Positions 27,626 through 37,753 of a DNA stretch of 64,000 nt are shown in pieces. Origin of the DNA: Nakamurella panacisegetis (lineage in GTDB: Bacteria; Actinomycetota; Actinomycetes; Mycobacteriales; Nakamurellaceae). A program made the translations under genes and the position numbers. The DNA is taken from contig NZ_LT629710.1 of NCBI RefSeq assembly GCF_900104535.1, forward strand, positions 2,852,001 through 2,916,000, given 5' to 3'. Numbering within the stretch: position 1 is the stretch's first letter; each line of letters begins with the position of its first letter. The notes below the pieces were generated by a model. It was not told the DNA's origin. It searched no databases and saw only the letters and a list, made by a program, of their open reading frames with translations.

Positions 27626-29494
27626 ATGTGTGGAATCGTCGGTTACACCGGTCCCCGTCAGGCGCTTCCGTTGATTCTCGAAGGTCTGGGGCGGTTGGAG
27701 TACCGCGGGTACGACTCCGCGGGCGTGGCCGTGCTGGACGGATCGGGTGTGCTGCACACGGCGAAGAAGGCCGGCGTGCTGTCCAACCTGGAGACCTACA
27801 TCGATTCCGGGGCGATCGCCCTCGAGGGAACCACGGGCATGGGGCACACCCGCTGGGCGACCCACGGCGGCCCCACCGATCGCAATGCCCACCCGCACAC
27901 CGACACCTCCGGGAAGACGGCCGTCATCCACAACGGCATCATCGAGAACTTCCCGGTGCTGCGGGCCGAACTGGAACACTCCGGCATCGAGCTGACCAGT
28001 GACACCGACACCGAGGTGGTGGCCCACCTGCTCGGGGCGGCCTTCGCCGCCGGCCCGACCGCCGGCGACCTGCCGGCATCGATGGCCGTCGTCTGCCGTC
28101 GTCTGGAGGGCGCGTTCACTCTGGTCGCCGCGCATGCCGACGTCCCGGACACGCTCGTCGCCGCGCGCCGCAACTCGCCGTTGGTGATCGGGGTCGGGCA
28201 GGGCGAGATGTTCGTCGCCTCCGACGTCGCTGCGTTCATCTCGCACACCCGGGACGCCATCGAGCTCGGCCAGGACCAGATGGTCGTGATCACCCCGACC
28301 AGCTGGGAGGTCACCTCGTTCCGTCCGGGGGAGTCGGCCACCACCGACTACCGGCCGTTCCGGGTCGACTGGGACCTGGCCGCCGCCGAGAAGGGCGGCC
28401 ACGAATTCTTCATGGACAAGGAGATCCAGGAGCAGCCGCAGGCGGTCGAGGACACGCTCCGCGGTCATTTCGACGGGACCCGGATCGTCCTGGACGAACA
28501 GCGACTCGGCGAGGACGAGCTGCGCACCATCGACAAGGTGTTCGTCGTCGCCTGCGGATCCTCCTACCACTCCGGCCTGGTCGCCAAGTACGCCATCGAG
28601 CACTGGACCCGGCTGCCCGTCGAGGTCGAGCTGGCCAGCGAGTTCCGTTACCGCGACCCGGTTCTCGACCGGGACACGCTGGTGGTCGCCATCACCCAGT
28701 CCGGCGAGACGGCCGACGTGCTGGAGGCGGTCCGGCACGCCCGCCGCCAGCGGGCCCGCGTGCTGGCCGTCTGCAACACCAACGGTTCGCAGATCCCACG
28801 GGAGTCCGACGCCGTGGTCTACACCCACGCCGGTCCCGAGGTCGGGGTGGCCTCGACCAAATGCTTCCTGGCCCAGATCACGGCCAACCTGCTCGTCGGC
28901 CTGGCCCTGGCCCAGGCCCGCGGCACCAAGTACGCCGACGAGGTGGCCCGGGAGTACGAGGCGCTCCTGGAGATGCCGGCCGCCGTCGCCGAGACGCTCA
29001 CCCTGATGGATCCGGTCCGCCAGTTGGGCCGGGACATCGCCGACTCCAAGGCGGTGCTGTTCCTGGGCCGGCACGTCGGCTTCCCGGTCGCTCTCGAAGG
29101 GGCGTTGAAGCTCAAGGAGTTGGCCTACATGCACGCCGAGGGCTTCGCCGCGGGCGAGCTCAAGCACGGCCCGATCGCCCTCGTCGAGGACGGCCTGCCG
29201 GTGGTCGTGGTGACCCCGTCGCCCAAGTCGCAGCCGTTGCTGCACAGCAAGTTGCTCTCCAACATCCGGGAGATCCAGGCTCGCGGGGCCCGCACCATCG
29301 TCATCGGGGAGGAGGGCGACGAAACCATCGCGCCGTTCGCGGACACCCTGATCGAGCTGCCCCGGGTTCCGGCCCTGCTGCAACCGCTGGTGGCCACCGT
29401 GCCGTTGCAGATCCTGGCGGCCGAGATCGCCCGGACCCGCGGTTACGACATCGACAAGCCCCGCAACCTGGCCAAGTCGGTCACCGTCGAATGA
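27626..29494 (+). CDS. glmS: Glutamine-fructose-6-phosphate aminotransferase
   Basis: GlmS makes glucosamine-6-phosphate from fructose-6-phosphate and glutamine, the entry step to UDP-GlcNAc. The 622-residue product has the N-terminal glutaminase with Cys2 ([12 protein letters not shown]), [19 protein letters not shown], then two SIS domains ([24 protein letters not shown]) and the C-terminal [20 protein letters not shown] -10-like site ends seven bases before the ATG. No glmS ribozyme is seen upstream. Confidence 0.98.
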   Translation: MCGIVGYTGPRQALPLILEGLGRLEYRGYDSAGVAVLDGSGVLHTAKKAGVLSNLETYIDSGAIALEGTTGMGHTRWATHGGPTDRNAHPHTDTSGKTAVIHNGIIENFPVLRAELEHSGIELTSDTDTEVVAHLLGAAFAAGPTAGDLPASMAVVCRRLEGAFTLVAAHADVPDTLVAARRNSPLVIGVGQGEMFVASDVAAFISHTRDAIELGQDQMVVITPTSWEVTSFRPGESATTDYRPFRVDWDLAAAEKGGHEFFMDKEIQEQPQAVEDTLRGHFDGTRIVLDEQRLGEDELRTIDKVFVVACGSSYHSGLVAKYAIEHWTRLPVEVELASEFRYRDPVLDRDTLVVAITQSGETADVLEAVRHARRQRARVLAVCNTNGSQIPRESDAVVYTHAGPEVGVASTKCFLAQITANLLVGLALAQARGTKYADEVAREYEALLEMPAAVAETLTLMDPVRQLGRDIADSKAVLFLGRHVGFPVALEGALKLKELAYMHAEGFAAGELKHGPIALVEDGLPVVVVTPSPKSQPLLHSKLLSNIREIQARGARTIVIGEEGDETIAPFADTLIELPRVPALLQPLVATVPLQILAAEIARTRGYDIDKPRNLAKSVTVE

Positions 29495-29523
29495 TCCCGC
29501 CCTTGGGCGCGGCGACGGGCGAG

Positions 29524-29922
29524 ATGTCCGTGCCCGGCGGTCACCTCGTCATCGGGGTCGGCATCGATGTGGTTGCGGTGGACCGGTTCGCCGAAACCCT
29601 GCGCCGCACGCCGAGCCTGGCGCGACGGCTGTTCGCCCCGGACGAGCTCATCACCGTCTCCGGCTCTCCGCGGCGTCCGGTGTCGCTGGCCGGGCGGTTC
29701 GCGGTGAAGGAGGCGGTGGCCAAGGCCCTCGGCGTGCCGCGCGGCATGGAATGGCACGATTGCACCGTCCGCTCGGAGGATTCCGGGCGGCCGGTCCTGG
29801 TGGTCACCGGCACCGTGCAGGCGGCCGCCGCGGAACTCGGGGTCACCGAGTGGCGCCTGTCGCTGTCCCACGACGCCGGTATCGCCGCCGCGGTCGTCCT
29901 CGCGTTGGGAGTGAGCTCATGA
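29524..29922 (+). CDS. acpS: Holo-[acyl-carrier-protein] synthase
   Basis: AcpS transfers 4'-phosphopantetheine from CoA to acyl carrier protein. The 132-residue product has [12 protein letters not shown] near the N-terminus, with the metal-binding Asp, then FAPDELITV and [13 protein letters not shown] with the second metal ligand. An ATG at 29491 overlapping the glmS stop is also in frame and would add 11 residues; coupling favours it, the family N-terminus favours 29524. The stop overlaps the nnr ATG. Confidence 0.93.
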   Translation: MSVPGGHLVIGVGIDVVAVDRFAETLRRTPSLARRLFAPDELITVSGSPRRPVSLAGRFAVKEAVAKALGVPRGMEWHDCTVRSEDSGRPVLVVTGTVQAAAAELGVTEWRLSLSHDAGIAAAVVLALGVSS

Positions 29923-31334
29923 TCGGCGCGTACTCGGTGCGGCAGATCCGCGCCGCGGAGGCCCTGGCGCTGCAGGGCGATCGGGATGACGCCGTGATGA
30001 AACGAGCGGCCTACGCGGTGGCCGCCGTGGTTCTGGATCGGGTCGAACCGGTGGTCGGGGCACGGGTGGTGCTCCTGGTCGGTCCGGGCAACAACGGTGG
30101 CGATGCCCTGTTCGCCGGAGCCGTGCTGCGCAGGCGCGGGATGTCGGTCACCGCTGTGCTTCTGGACCCCGATCGTGCGCACCCGTCCGGTCTGCGGGCC
30201 CTGACCCGATCCGGCGGACGGGCCGTTCCGATGTCGGACCCATCGGTGGACGACCTGATCGCCTCGGCCCAGGTGCTGATCGACGGCCTGCTCGGTCTGG
30301 CCGCGAGCCCGCCCATGCGCCCGCCGATGGCCGCGCTGGTGCGCAAGGCCAACGCGGCCAGGGCGTTCAAGGTCGCGGTGGACCTGCCGACCGGCATAGA
30401 CCCGGACTCCGGACGCGGCGACGGCTCGTTCGTCGCCGACGTGACGGTGACCTTCGGCGGGATGAAGACATCCCTGCTGGTCGCGGCTTCGGCGGCCGGC
30501 GAGGTCACCGTCGACGATCTCGGATTCGAACCCGCCGGTGCGCACACCTTCACCCTCACCGACCTGGACGTCCGGGCACTGCTGCCCGATCCGCGCCCGG
30601 ACGGCGACAAGTTCACCCAGGGGGTGCCCGGCATCGTGGCCGGCTCCCGTCAGTACCCGGGCGCGGCGATGCTGTGCGTCGGGGGTGCCGTGAGCACCCG
30701 GCCCGGCATGGTCCGGTACGCCGGGCCGCAGGCCCAGGCCGTCGTCAACCGATGGCCCGAAGTGGTGGCCGCCGACGATCCGGCCGAGGCCGGGGCGGTC
30801 CAGGCCTGGGTGGCCGGTCCCGGAATGGGTACGGACGAGGGATCCCAGGCCTTGCTCCGTCACGTCATGGCGTTCGACGGCCCGGTCCTGGTGGATGCCG
30901 ACGGGCTGACCATGCTGGCCCGGACCATGTCGCAGTTGGAGGCCCGTCGCGGTCGGGTCACGGTCCTCACCCCGCACGGCCGCGAGTTCGCGCGGTTGTT
31001 CCCCGATCTCGACCCGTCCGACCGTCTGGCTTCGGTCCGAGCGGCCGCGGCCCGCTCCGGCGCGATCGTGCTGCTGAAAGGAAGCCGGACCCTCGTCGCG
31101 GATCCCGACGGACGGGTCGCGGTCAACACCACCGGCACCTCCTGGCTGGCCAGCGCCGGGTCCGGTGACGTGCTGTCCGGCATCATCGGATCTCTGCTGG
31201 CCGCAGGCGTGCCGGCCTGGCAAGCGGCTGCGGCCGGCGCGCACCTGCACGGCCGGGCCGGCGAGCGGGCCGCAGCCGATCGCGCCGTCGGGGCGACCGA
31301 GCTGTGGAGTCGCATCCGGGTGCCGGGTTTCTGA
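29919..31334 (+). CDS. nnr: Bifunctional NAD(P)H-hydrate repair enzyme
   Basis: This enzyme epimerises (N-terminal YjeF/NnrE domain) and dehydrates (C-terminal NnrD domain) damaged NAD(P)H hydrates. In the 471-residue product, the epimerase part has [19 protein letters not shown] and [12 protein letters not shown]. The kinase-like dehydratase has [20 protein letters not shown] and [17 protein letters not shown] with the catalytic Asp. The ATG overlaps the acpS stop (ATGA), and alr begins four bases later. Confidence 0.95.
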   Translation: MIGAYSVRQIRAAEALALQGDRDDAVMKRAAYAVAAVVLDRVEPVVGARVVLLVGPGNNGGDALFAGAVLRRRGMSVTAVLLDPDRAHPSGLRALTRSGGRAVPMSDPSVDDLIASAQVLIDGLLGLAASPPMRPPMAALVRKANAARAFKVAVDLPTGIDPDSGRGDGSFVADVTVTFGGMKTSLLVAASAAGEVTVDDLGFEPAGAHTFTLTDLDVRALLPDPRPDGDKFTQGVPGIVAGSRQYPGAAMLCVGGAVSTRPGMVRYAGPQAQAVVNRWPEVVAADDPAEAGAVQAWVAGPGMGTDEGSQALLRHVMAFDGPVLVDADGLTMLARTMSQLEARRGRVTVLTPHGREFARLFPDLDPSDRLASVRAAAARSGAIVLLKGSRTLVADPDGRVAVNTTGTSWLASAGSGDVLSGIIGSLLAAGVPAWQAAAAGAHLHGRAGERAAADRAVGATELWSRIRVPGF

Positions 31335-31338
31335 CGCC

Positions 31339-32481
31339 ATGGACAACATCCGAGCCGAGGCCGTGATCGACCTCGACGCCGTGCGACACAACGTGCAGGT
31401 GCTGTTGGCCGCCGCGCGCCGGACCAATCCGGCGGCCGCGCTGATGGCTGTGGTCAAGGCCGACGGCTACGGCCACGGGGCCGTCCCGGTGGCCAGGGCC
31501 GCGCGCGAGGCCGGGGCCACCGCGCTCGGTGTGGCCACTCCGGGCGAGGCGGTGGCCCTGATCGAGGCCGGGATCGTCTCGACCCCGGAGCAGCCGATCG
31601 TGGCCTGGCTGTGGGTGCCCGACGAGGACATCCGTCCCGCACTGACCGCCGGGGTACAACTGGCGATCTCCTCGCGGGCGCACCTGGACGCCGTGCTGCA
31701 GGCGGCCCGGTCCCAGGTGGCGGTCCACCTCAAGATCGACACCGGGCTGGGTCGCGGCGGCGCCACGCCGGCCGACTTCGCCGAGCTGACGCGGCTGGCC
31801 GCCCGGGCCGAGCAGGACGGACGGGTGCGGGTGGTCGGCTTGATGAGCCACCTCGCCTGCGCCGACGAGCCGGATGATCAATCGGTGCCGGAGCAGATCG
31901 CCCGGTTCGACCGGGCCGCCGCCGAGGCCGGAGCCGCTGGTCTGACCCCGGCGTGGCGTCATCTGGCGAACACCCCGGGCACGTTGGCCTGGCCCGGTGC
32001 GACCTACGACCTGGTGCGGTGCGGGATCGGGGTCTACGGGATCAGCCCGTTCGACGTACCGGTTCCCGGGCTCGTCCCGGCCATGACGCTGCGGGCCCGG
32101 GTCGCCCTGACCAAACGGGTCCCGGCCGGCCAGGGGGTCAGCTACGGGCTGCGGTACCGGACCACGGCCGAGACCACGCTGGCGTTGGTCCCGGTCGGAT
32201 ACGCGGACGGGATCCCTCGGACGGCCGCCGGCGCACAGGTGTTCCTGGCCGGAAGCCGCCGCCCGATCGCCGGGCGGATCGCGATGGACCAGTTCGTCGT
32301 CGACTGTGGTGACGACCAGGTGGCGCCGGGCGACGAGGTGCTGATCTTCGGCACGGGGGAGCGCGGCGAGCCGACGGCCGCCGACTGGGCGGGGGCCGAC
32401 GCCACCATCGGCTACGAGATCGTCACCAGAATCGGTCCACGGATACCACGCCGGTATGTTGGAAGATCTGCCGCCGAATGA
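31339..32481 (+). CDS. alr: Alanine racemase
   Basis: Alr makes D-alanine for peptidoglycan using pyridoxal phosphate. The ATG at 31339 gives 380 residues. The PLP lysine is in AVVKADGYGHGAVPVA near residue 38. The second catalytic residue, Tyr, is in GVSYGLRYRT, and GRIAMDQFVVD is the late signature. It sits in the acpS-nnr-alr-hydrolase-tsaE run, an order also found around alr in mycobacteria. Confidence 0.97.
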   Translation: MDNIRAEAVIDLDAVRHNVQVLLAAARRTNPAAALMAVVKADGYGHGAVPVARAAREAGATALGVATPGEAVALIEAGIVSTPEQPIVAWLWVPDEDIRPALTAGVQLAISSRAHLDAVLQAARSQVAVHLKIDTGLGRGGATPADFAELTRLAARAEQDGRVRVVGLMSHLACADEPDDQSVPEQIARFDRAAAEAGAAGLTPAWRHLANTPGTLAWPGATYDLVRCGIGVYGISPFDVPVPGLVPAMTLRARVALTKRVPAGQGVSYGLRYRTTAETTLALVPVGYADGIPRTAAGAQVFLAGSRRPIAGRIAMDQFVVDCGDDQVAPGDEVLIFGTGERGEPTAADWAGADATIGYEIVTRIGPRIPRRYVGRSAAE

Positions 32482-32508
32482 CCGCGGTCCGCTGAACGAA
32501 GGATCCAC

Positions 32509-33621
32509 GTGAGCACCTGGGGCAAGATCATCGGCGCGGCGTCGATCACCACCGGGGTGGTCGCCGCGGCCGCTCTCGGTGGCGTCACCGCCCAGCGGCG
32601 GGCCATCCGCAAGTACCGGGCGTCGGACGGCGCCGACGCCGGCTACGACGCGCTGGCCGCCGATCGGACCTATTCGGTGCTGGCCGACGACGGCGTCGTT
32701 CTGCACATCGAAGAGGTGGGTCCGGAGTCCGCCCCGCTCACGGTCATCTTCGGCCACGGCTGGACCCTCCGCTCCGGGTCCTGGCACTACCAGCGAATCG
32801 GTCTGGGCGGCAAGGGGTTCGGCACCGGCGGCGACGGACCGGCGATTCGGATGGTCTTCTACGACCAGCGCAGCCACGGCCGATCGTCGCGGGCCGGCGA
32901 GGGCCACTCGACCATGAAGGATCTGGCCGGCGACCTGGCCGCGGTGATCGCCACCGCCGCCCCGACGGGGCCGGTCGTGCTGATCGGGCACTCGATGGGT
33001 GGCATGGCGCTGCTGACGTTGGCCGGCCTGCGACCGGACCTGTTCGCCGAACGGGTGGCCGGCGTCGGGCTGGTGGCGACGTCCTCGCGTGAGTTGTCCG
33101 GCCCCCAGGTGGCCCGCAGCCTGATGTCCAGCAACAGCGTGGCCCTCAAGCTCGCCGGCTACGCCGCCTCGCGCTACCCGAAGCTGGTTGAACGGGGTCG
33201 GGCCAGCAGTCGCGACGCGGTCTGGTTGCTGACCCGGGCCCTCGGGTTCGCGCAGAAGGATGTCCCCGGCGAACTGGTCGACTATCTGGACGAGATGATC
33301 TCCGGCACGCCGGTCAACGTCATCGCCGAGTTCGTACCGGCGTTGATGTCACTCGACCAGACGGCGTCCCTGACCACGCTGGTCGACCTGCCGGTGGTGA
33401 TCATCTGCGGCGACGCCGACCTCCAGACGCCGTTGTCGCGGTCGCTGGCCATCGCCGACGCACTGCCGAACGCCGAGTTGGTGGTCATCCCAGGCACCGG
33501 TCACATGGTGATCATGGAGCGGCCGGACGAGGTCAACGCTGCATTGCGCCGGCTCCTGGTCCGGGCCATGGACCACGTGCAGACGGCGACCCGGAACGCA
33601 TCGGGGCGTCGGTCGGGATGA
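32509..33621 (+). CDS. Alpha/beta hydrolase, membrane-anchored
   Basis: The 370-residue protein starts at GTG with an N-terminal hydrophobic helix (ITTGVVAAAALGG) that probably anchors it. The catalytic fold follows: FGHGWTLRSGSW, DQRSHGRSSRAG, nucleophile elbow LIGHSMGGMAL, Asp in IICGDADLQTP and His in IPGTGHMVIME. Its placement between alr and tsaE is conserved in actinobacteria, but its substrate is not known to me. The stop overlaps the tsaE start. Confidence 0.88.
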   Translation: MSTWGKIIGAASITTGVVAAAALGGVTAQRRAIRKYRASDGADAGYDALAADRTYSVLADDGVVLHIEEVGPESAPLTVIFGHGWTLRSGSWHYQRIGLGGKGFGTGGDGPAIRMVFYDQRSHGRSSRAGEGHSTMKDLAGDLAAVIATAAPTGPVVLIGHSMGGMALLTLAGLRPDLFAERVAGVGLVATSSRELSGPQVARSLMSSNSVALKLAGYAASRYPKLVERGRASSRDAVWLLTRALGFAQKDVPGELVDYLDEMISGTPVNVIAEFVPALMSLDQTASLTTLVDLPVVIICGDADLQTPLSRSLAIADALPNAELVVIPGTGHMVIMERPDEVNAALRRLLVRAMDHVQTATRNASGRRSG

Positions 33622-34145
33622 ACGGAGAGTCAACCGAGGTGGCGGTCGACGTGCGATCGACGGAAGGAACGACGGTCCGACTGGACACACTGGAGGACAC
33701 CCTGCGATTCGGTCGGAGCCTCGGTGCGATGCTCCGCGCCGGAGATCTGGTGATCCTGTCCGGTTCGCTCGGTGCGGGCAAGACCGCGCTGACCAAGGGG
33801 ATCGGGGCCGGGATGGGTGTCACCGGGACGATCGCGTCGCCGACCTTCGTCCTGGTCCGGGTCCACCCGGCCGGCCCGGACGGAGTCCAGCTGGTGCACG
33901 TGGATGCCTACCGGTTGGCCGGAGCGGTCGAATTGGACGACCTCGACCTGGACACCGACCTCACCGCGTCGGCCGTGGTCATCGAGTGGGGCGAGGGCGT
34001 GGCCGAACAGCTGGCCGACGCGCGTCTGACGATCCATCTCGACCGGCGACCGGACGACACGCGGCTGGCCACTCTGACCGCCGTGGGCGACGACTGGACG
34101 CCGAGGATGGCGGCCCTATCGGCGGCCGACTCGCAGTCCGACTGA
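33618..34145 (+). CDS. tsaE: tRNA t6A biosynthesis ATPase TsaE
   Basis: TsaE is the ATPase that resets the TsaB-TsaD complex making N6-threonylcarbamoyladenosine at tRNA A37. The 175-residue product has the P-loop GSLGAGKTALTKGIG, SPTFVLVRVH, HVDAYRL and VIEWGEGVAEQL. The ATG overlaps the upstream stop by four bases. Its last 30 bases overlap, on the other strand, a small membrane-protein gene. tsaB, rimI and tsaD follow after a 2.4-kb insertion of minus-strand genes. Confidence 0.95.
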   Translation: MNGESTEVAVDVRSTEGTTVRLDTLEDTLRFGRSLGAMLRAGDLVILSGSLGAGKTALTKGIGAGMGVTGTIASPTFVLVRVHPAGPDGVQLVHVDAYRLAGAVELDDLDLDTDLTASAVVIEWGEGVAEQLADARLTIHLDRRPDDTRLATLTAVGDDWTPRMAALSAADSQSD

Positions 34146-34307
34146 CAGCAGCGCCGCTCCGACCACCGCGATGACCGCGCCGGCGTAGATCCAGAAGTGG
34201 TCGTCGGTCATGGGACTGCCGTGGACCACCCCGGAGCCCTGGAGCAGGAACAGCAGCCCGAGGACCAGAATCAGTCCGCCCAGTCCGATCAGCAGATTTC
34301 GTCTCAT
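34116..34307 (-). CDS. Small two-helix membrane protein
   Basis: This 63-residue frame starts MRRNLLIGLGGLILVLGLLF and has two hydrophobic helices separated by a short loop (HGSPMTDDHFW). Small proteins with a similar helix-SPMTDDxFW-helix plan occur widely in actinobacteria as unnamed membrane proteins. The 3' end overlaps tsaE by 30 bases on the opposite strand. Function unknown. Confidence 0.65.
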   Translation of the reverse strand: MRRNLLIGLGGLILVLGLLFLLQGSGVVHGSPMTDDHFWIYAGAVIAVVGAALLSVGLRVGRR

Positions 34308-34337
34308 GATGAGGCCAGCGTAGGCGTCGGACGACGG

Positions 34338-34604
34338 TCAGAGAATCACCGATCCGGTCCGGCGTGTGGTCAGGGTGATGGTCGACGGGGGGGTCGAGCT
34401 GGCGTTGGACTCGGCGATCGCGCTGTGCGGTGGTGCGGCCGCGGCGGCGGTCGAGGTGGCCGGGGCGGCGAGGATCAGGGCGCCGGCCGCGAGACCGGCG
34501 GTGACCAGGCCGCGGATGCGTCCGAAGGTCCGGGTCCGGGTGGCCGGTGGGGCCGCGGCAGTGGTCGAGCGGAGCAGGTCCTGGGTGATCTCGTATGCGG
34601 TCAT
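34338..34604 (-). CDS. Small putative secreted protein
   Basis: The frame gives 88 residues from the ATG at 34604. A cytosolic stretch (MTAYEITQDLLRSTTAAAP) and Arg-rich region precede a hydrophobic segment (LVTAGLAAGALILAAPATS), followed by an Ala/Ser/Thr-rich tail ending RTGSVIL. It looks like a secreted or tail-anchored low-complexity protein. No homologue is recognised and no strong ribosome binding site is seen. Confidence 0.4.
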   Translation of the reverse strand: MTAYEITQDLLRSTTAAAPPATRTRTFGRIRGLVTAGLAAGALILAAPATSTAAAAAPPHSAIAESNASSTPPSTITLTTRRTGSVIL

Positions 34605-34676
34605 GGGAAGCAATCTCGCGGACCGACCAAGGTCAATCCTTTGCTGTCCCTGAACGCTTCCTGTGAACGATCGACG

Positions 34677-35153
34677 TCAGGCGTTTCCCAGGGCATCGAC
34701 CACGGAGGAGCGCTGGAGCCGGATGCGTCCGTCGGGCTCGGCCCGAGGCCGGTCGCTCGGCGCCACCGCGTAGTAGAAAACCACCCAGCCGTCGTACCCC
34801 TCCTCGTCCGGACCTCCCTGGCGGTGGTAGCGGGTCTCGCCCGCCATTCCGATGCCGATGTAGATCCGCCGTCGTACGGTCGATCGCCCGACCGTCCAGG
34901 TCAGTTCGACGCAATCCCCGATCACTGGACGTTGCCGCTCACCGCTGTACGGATGCAGCCACCACCGCACTGCGGGGTCACCCGGGCGGCCACCGCCGCT
35001 GCATCGAAACGTGAGCCGGTCGCCCTCGTGAACGATCGCTCCGGTCTCGACCGTCGTTCCCAGGCGCGGATATAACGAGGTGGCCGCGCCATGACGGTCG
35101 GACACGTACTTGATCGACGGGAACTTCCTCCCGTAGACGTCAGTGTTGGCCAT
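34677..35153 (-). CDS. Hypothetical 158-residue protein
   Basis: The ATG at 35153 is preceded by a strong GGAGGAGGG site five bases away, fixing the start. The sequence begins MANTDVYGRKFPSIKYVSDR and has alternating polar/hydrophobic stretches with many Gly and Arg (HEGDRLTFRCSGGG, VRWWLHPYSGE, YIGIGMAGETRYHRQGG), suggesting a compact beta fold. No signal peptide, membrane helix or motif is evident. I do not recognise a family. Confidence 0.6.
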   Translation of the reverse strand: MANTDVYGRKFPSIKYVSDRHGAATSLYPRLGTTVETGAIVHEGDRLTFRCSGGGRPGDPAVRWWLHPYSGERQRPVIGDCVELTWTVGRSTVRRRIYIGIGMAGETRYHRQGGPDEEGYDGWVVFYYAVAPSDRPRAEPDGRIRLQRSSVVDALGNA

Positions 35154-35371
35154 CTCGACCCTCCTCCGGACGCCGGTGTGCCGGTGGCGTCGATCCGCCG
35201 GCGGCAGGAGTCGGATCCGCCGTCTCGGGCGCCACCGTTGGGCCCTTCCCGCCCGTTCCAGCGTAACGCCGTAAGGCCGCACTGTCGCAAAATTCTGCGC
35301 TTGTCTCGATGCCGGCAAACCGGCCTTGATCTGGCTCTTCGGTGCCCGGCGGTGCCCCGGGCACCGTTGGT

Positions 35372-36433
35372 TCAGTTCCGGGCGGGGGTGCTCGCCCGTA
35401 CGACGACCTCACCGACGACCGTGAAGGCCAACGGCTCCTGGCCGGCGACCTGATCCAGCGCCAGCTCCAGCGCGCGGCGGCCGAGGTGCACGAGGGGGAG
35501 CCGCACGGTGGTGAGTGGCGGCTGCACGTCCCGCAGGGTGGCGATGTCGTCGAAGCCGGCCAACGCCATGTCCTGCGGGACCTGGAATCCCTGCTCGCGC
35601 AGGGCCGCCATGGCCCCGACGGCCATCACGTCGTTGACCGCGAACACCGCTTCCACGTCGACCTCGCGGTCGAGCAGTTCGGTCATCGCCACGTAGCCAC
35701 CGTCGCGGGTCAGCTGGGTCGCGATGACGTTCTCGTCCGGCAGTTCGTGTCCGCAGTCGGCCAGGCCCTCGCGGAAGCCGGCCAAGCGGTCCTCGCTGGT
35801 CAACAACGACTCGGGCCCGGCCAGGACGGCGAACGACCGGTAGCCAAGGCTCCACAGCACCCGGGCCAGACGCCGGGCCCCACCCGTGTTGTCCAGCACC
35901 AGGGTGTTGACCGGCAACGCCTTCTGGCCGATCGCCGAGACGTGCCCCCCGGCCGCGGTGATCCCCGCCACCTCGGAGGCCAGTCGCTCGTACCCGTTCT
36001 CGTCGGCGAACCGCGAACCGGCCAGGATGACCGCGCGCGCTCGCTGGCGCCGCAGGGCCTCCACGTGACGGATCTCGGTCTGCGGATCCCACATGGTGGA
36101 GGCGATGGTGACGATCAGGTCCCGCTCGGCGGCCACGGCCATCACCCCGGACGCGATGGCCGCGGCGAACGGATCGGCGATGTCGTGCACGATCAGCCCG
36201 ACGGTCGTGGTGGTCCCGCGGACCATGGCCTGCGCGTTGGCGTTGGGGGAGTAGTTCAGATCGGCGGCCGCCTTGAGCACCTTGGCCTTCAGGTCGGCCC
36301 CCACCGTGCGGCCGGCTGCGCCCGACAGCGCCCTCGAGGCCGTGGCCAGCGACACGCCGGCCGCGCGCGCCACATCGGCGAGGGTCACCAGTTCGGCCAC
36401 GAGCGGGTCCGTCCTCTCCGTGCGCGACGTCAC
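35372..36433 (-). CDS. LacI-family transcriptional regulator
   Basis: The 353-residue protein has the LacI DNA-binding head (VTLADVARAAGVSLATASRA), hinge helix region (NYSPNANAQAMVRG) and a periplasmic-binding-like sugar domain (VGLIVHDIADPFAAAIASG, AVFAVNDVMAVGAM, LAGFDDIATL). The Ala at the usual V-S-R-A-L position (ASRALSG) is normal. No sugar-catabolic gene is adjacent; it is divergent from tsaB, so its targets probably lie elsewhere. Confidence 0.92.
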   Translation of the reverse strand: MTSRTERTDPLVAELVTLADVARAAGVSLATASRALSGAAGRTVGADLKAKVLKAAADLNYSPNANAQAMVRGTTTTVGLIVHDIADPFAAAIASGVMAVAAERDLIVTIASTMWDPQTEIRHVEALRRQRARAVILAGSRFADENGYERLASEVAGITAAGGHVSAIGQKALPVNTLVLDNTGGARRLARVLWSLGYRSFAVLAGPESLLTSEDRLAGFREGLADCGHELPDENVIATQLTRDGGYVAMTELLDREVDVEAVFAVNDVMAVGAMAALREQGFQVPQDMALAGFDDIATLRDVQPPLTTVRLPLVHLGRRALELALDQVAGQEPLAFTVVGEVVVRASTPARN

Positions 36434-36572
36434 GACTTGTGCAAGACACTAGAGCTTCCACGGTCGCCCGCACGCCGGTCCCGCGTTCGGCCGGGTCAGG
36501 ATGTATGCCCTGGCCCTGCCGTCCCGGCCCGCAGGAATCCGCGCCGGTCCCGGGCGCCCCTAGAATCGACCG

Positions 36573-37292
36573 GTGCTGCTGCTCGCCATCGATACCTCGA
36601 CGCCCACCGTGATCGCCGGAGTGGTGTCGCTGCTGCGCCCCCACGAACTGATCGGCGAGCAGCCACCAGCGCCGGTCGCGGTCGCCGCGGAGCGCACCGT
36701 GACCGGCGGCTTCGCTCACGCCGAACAACTGATGCCGCTGGTCGCGGCCGCGCTGGCCGAGGCCGGACACACCTTGAAGGACCTCGACGCGGTGGTGGTC
36801 GGGCTGGGCCCCGGTCCGTTCACCGGCCTGCGGGTCGGCATCGCCACCGCGCAGGCCCTCGGGGATGCGCTGGACATCCCGGTGCACGGTGTCGGTTCGC
36901 ACGACGCCCTGGCTCGTACGTACCTTCTCGACGGCCCGGTGGACGGCGACTTCCTGGTCGTCACCGATGCCCGGCGCCGCGAGGTCTACCTGTCGGCGTA
37001 TTCGGCCCAGGGTGCCCGCCGGTTCGGTCCGGCGCCGATCGCGCCGGCCGCCGCACCCGCGGCCCTGAAGGCAGCCGCCGTCGCGCCGACCGCGATGATC
37101 GGGGCCGGTACCGGCCTGCTGGTCGACGGTCCCCCGGCGGCCCCGGTGGCCGGCCGGCTCTCGGCCGGTCTGGTCCTCGCGGCCGCGGTTGCGCTGGTCA
37201 CCGGGGTGGTCCCCGGCCCGTTGACGCCGCTGTACCTGCGCCGGCCGGACGCCACCGAACCGGGGGTCCGCAAGTCGGTGCTCGGGCCATGA
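36573..37292 (+). CDS. tsaB: tRNA t6A biosynthesis protein TsaB
   Basis: TsaB is the ASKHA-fold scaffold partner of TsaD. The 239-residue product starts at GTG with [16 protein letters not shown] and has [27 protein letters not shown] -10-like hexamer ends six bases before the GTG, so the transcript is probably leaderless. The stop overlaps the rimI start by four bases; tsaB-rimI-tsaD form a tight operon. Confidence 0.95.
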   Translation: MLLLAIDTSTPTVIAGVVSLLRPHELIGEQPPAPVAVAAERTVTGGFAHAEQLMPLVAAALAEAGHTLKDLDAVVVGLGPGPFTGLRVGIATAQALGDALDIPVHGVGSHDALARTYLLDGPVDGDFLVVTDARRREVYLSAYSAQGARRFGPAPIAPAAAPAALKAAAVAPTAMIGAGTGLLVDGPPAAPVAGRLSAGLVLAAAVALVTGVVPGPLTPLYLRRPDATEPGVRKSVLGP

Positions 37293-37753
37293 CGGACCTG
37301 TTGACCCTGCGGGCCATGCGGTGGTGGGACATCGAACAGATCGCCCAGCTGGAGCAGGAACTGTTTCCCACCGATTCGCCGTGGACCGCCGCCATGTTCT
37401 GGTCCGAGATGGCTGCCGGCCACCACTACAGCGTCATCGCCGCCGCCGACGGGACGGTGCTCGGCTACGCGGGCCTGGCCCGTTCGGCCGAGGAGGCCGA
37501 GGTGCAGACCATCGGGGTGCGCCCCGGAATGCAGGGCCACGGATTCGGCCGGCGGTTGCTCGACGACCTGATCGCCGCGGCCGGAGATCGCCGGATCCTG
37601 CTCGACGTCCGCACCGACAACACTCCGGCGATCAGCCTCTACGAATCCTCCGGATTCGCCCGGATAGGCCTGCGCCGGCGGTACTACCAGCCGAGCGGCG
37701 CCGACGCCTACACGATGGAGAAGCCCACGCCCGACCGCGAAGGACAGACATGA
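37289..37753 (+). CDS. rimI: Ribosomal-protein-alanine N-acetyltransferase
   Basis: RimI is a GNAT enzyme that acetylates the N-terminus of S18 or related proteins. The 154-residue product has the acetyl-CoA loop region ([20 protein letters not shown], with a QGHGFG pocket) and the C-terminal ALYESSGF-equivalent [18 protein letters not shown]. It overlaps tsaB and tsaD by four bases on each side, the usual actinobacterial arrangement. Confidence 0.95.
   Translation: MTDLLTLRAMRWWDIEQIAQLEQELFPTDSPWTAAMFWSEMAAGHHYSVIAAADGTVLGYAGLARSAEEAEVQTIGVRPGMQGHGFGRRLLDDLIAAAGDRRILLDVRTDNTPAISLYESSGFARIGLRRRYYQPSGADAYTMEKPTPDREGQT

Noticed and set aside
26468..29383. Minus-strand open frame of 971 codons
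   Set aside because: It lies antisense to the LysR gene and glmS. Its translation is low-complexity and without domains.
35342..37753. Plus-strand open frame of 803 codons over the LacI gene, tsaB and rimI
   Set aside because: Its first part is antisense to the LacI gene and its middle is out of frame with tsaB; only the last 154 codons are rimI.
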